A stretch of 64,000 nt of DNA from Brachyhypopomus gauderio (taxonomy: Eukaryota > Chordata > Actinopteri > Gymnotiformes > Hypopomidae), in assembly GCF_052324685.1 (NCBI RefSeq), contig NC_135222.1, positions 9,963,373 to 10,027,372 of the forward strand. The letters run 5' to 3'. Both the position numbers and the translations under genes were made by a program. Position 1 is the stretch's first letter; the number at the start of each line of letters is the position of its first letter. The notes beneath the pieces were generated by a model. It saw only the letters and a program-made list of their open reading frames with translations. It was not told the origin of the DNA and did no database searches. Of this stretch, positions 62,215-64,000 are shown piece after piece.

Positions 62215-62440
62215 TGGGCCGCCCAATGGAGGATGGGTTCCCGTTTGAGTCTTGGTCCTCCCAAGGTTTCTTCCTATTCCCCACCATCTAGGGAGGTTTT
62301 CCTTGCCACTGTCGCCTTTGGCTTGCTCATTAGGGATTTGGACCCATAGTATTGTTAACCTTGTAAATCCTGTAAAGCGCTTTGTGACAACATGTGTTGT
62401 GAAAAGCGCTATACAAATATATTTGATATTTGATTTGACT
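62215..62440 (+). repeat. Dispersed repeat tail, copy 2
   Basis: Fuller copy of the sequence at 39845-39995, with CTTTGTGACAACATGTGTTG and AAAAGCGCTATACAAATA at its end, a tail common in fish retroposons. Confidence 0.7.
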
Positions 62441-64000
62441 TTATGCATTGGTTTAATTTAATATGTAGTAGAACTGGTCATGTGACTAGAGTTTAGTTAT
62501 ATGCATAATGGAGCATTGTGAGTAAAAACCAACATGGACGCAGAGAAAATGTACATGGTCCAAGAGGCACACGCAGAAACCCTTGATTTGTTTTATATTT
62601 GTCAATTATATCAGTAAATGCGAATTTATGTGATGTGTTTTGAGTAATCTTAATTGGGTTCAACACATATCCATGGGGCTAACATTTTTGGGGTCTGTTT
62701 ATATATAAACAATCAAGACACTTTGAAATGGCTGATATATATATATATTTTTTTTTTTATCAGTACATTTTCTATGCTTAATATGTTTTTAAAGTCAAAA
62801 GTCATCCCTACAATGTGTGGTTATATTTTCATTGGATCTGTGTAGCTATAAAAGATGTGCCTGATTACTAATGCGTGACATTTAATTGTGTCTAGACTAG
62901 TGAGTGCAATGGTATGTGTATGTGAAGTCCAGTTTAAACCTGTCATGGTACGGCGGGCCCCCGGGCGGGGCCTATGTTTGTCCACGGGTGTTTGGTTTGT
63001 GCACTTTCTTCATTAAAACCCCCCTTTTCCCTGAGACTTGGTGTGATCGCTTCCATTTTATTTCGCACTCCCTGCCCGTTCCAAAACCGAATTAGGATCA
63101 AACTTTTCTGTGTTTAAAGTATGTGGAGTTCAGATTTGCAGAGTTTCTGTGTAAATTGTTTTGTCACTTTACATTTTAAAATACAAGACAAGGTGTTAAA
63201 CATGCACAAGCTGGCCTTTGCATCTTTTATGAATTGCTGGTGAGTTTCTGAGTTTTTGATGATGATAAAATATGCTAAGTATTGTATTTCTTGGCCTGCA
63301 CTGATTATATGATAATATGACTACATTTAGGAAGCCCTGCACATTGCATTGGTCTATTGCTGTGTTGCACTGTATTACAGGAAGTTCCAGCTTAATGTTG
63401 TAGTATGACATGATGGTCCATGAACTGTTGCCCTGTATCATACTGAGTCATATCAAGCAGTTATATCAAATTGATGCTGTGGACAAATGTAAAATGTTTA
63501 GGTGCAAGGGTAGATGAAAAGTTAAATGTCAATACATTTATCTACTTAGACCTATATTGCATTTACTGTTTATGTTTATTCCATTTTTGGTCTTGTAGAT
63601 GAAACTGGGAGTGCTACTGCTCTGATTAATATGATAGCTACTGAGATGTGTCGCTCAATCCAGTCTTTAAAAGTGTTTATTTACAAACTGGCACATTGCA
63701 TGAAATGTGATTCAAAAACTGAGTTTTTGATGATGGTCCTAAATCTCAAAGTGCTGCAGTATTGTTGTGTGTTGCACAGCACTGCGAGACATGCATGCAT
63801 TGTAACTACTGTTAATGTATGACATTAAGTTCCATAACTGAAGCGTAGGTGAATGTGAAGTCTGCTTTAGACTCAACTAGCCTTTTACATTTTTTTCAGG
63901 TCTGTTCAAATATACTGAGGTCAGATTTGCACGTTTAATGAAAACAGTTTCTCTCTTTGTAGTTTATCTTTTATGCAACATTTTAAAGATGTAAATGTGT

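Overview
This window looks like nuclear genomic DNA of a teleost fish. Coding sequence is split into short exons with GT/AG borders and consistent phases. The non-coding part is AT-rich, full of (CA)n, (GA)n and (AAT)n tracts, and carries fish-type mobile DNA: Tc1/mariner, hAT, a tRNA-derived SINE, BEL/Pao, and a LINE with a restriction-like endonuclease. The species cannot be named from the sequence alone.

Five vertebrate genes can be rebuilt exon by exon. From left to right they are: the 3' part of PSTPIP1 (+, 2312-7118, F-BAR part plus SH3); a complete TSPAN3 (-, 16613-13371, 7 exons, 253 aa); a complete neuromedin B precursor, NMB (-, 19720-18681, 3 exons, 135 aa); a complete ALPK3 (-, 36403-28331, 13 exons, about 1571 aa); and the 3' part of FRMD5 (-, 61544-53952, 5 exons). 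PSTPIP1's 5' exons lie beyond the left edge and FRMD5's FERM exons beyond the right edge. PSTPIP1/TSPAN3 and NMB/ALPK3 are neighbours on human 15q24-q25. FRMD5 lies elsewhere on human chromosome 15, so the order is a rearranged version of one ancestral linkage group. The genes do not form a pathway: a cytoskeletal adaptor, a tetraspanin, a neuropeptide, a striated-muscle Ig/alpha-kinase protein and a FERM membrane adaptor.

The intergenic and intronic DNA is mostly repeats. 1-2240 holds two Tc1-like fragments in inverted orientation. 4123-4880 is a 29-bp minisatellite that begins exactly on a PSTPIP1 splice donor. 7.1-13.3 kb has solo LTRs and a tRNA-SINE. 19.9-28.3 kb is gene-empty apart from small DNA transposons. 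37.9-44.8 kb is a graveyard of a minus-strand BEL/Pao element with nested insertions. 45.05-47.0 kb holds two hAT elements side by side that share one 8-bp target sequence. 47.0-49.0 kb is a broken RLE-type LINE, followed by a Tc1-like element. Inside the long FRMD5 intron, 54622-57230 is a 2.6-kb GC-rich retroposed block with a 15-bp target-site duplication and an A-rich tail. That block, the splice-donor minisatellite, the paired hAT insertions, and the changed active-site region of ALPK3 are the observations most worth a second look. No CRISPR array, rRNA or functional tRNA gene was seen.
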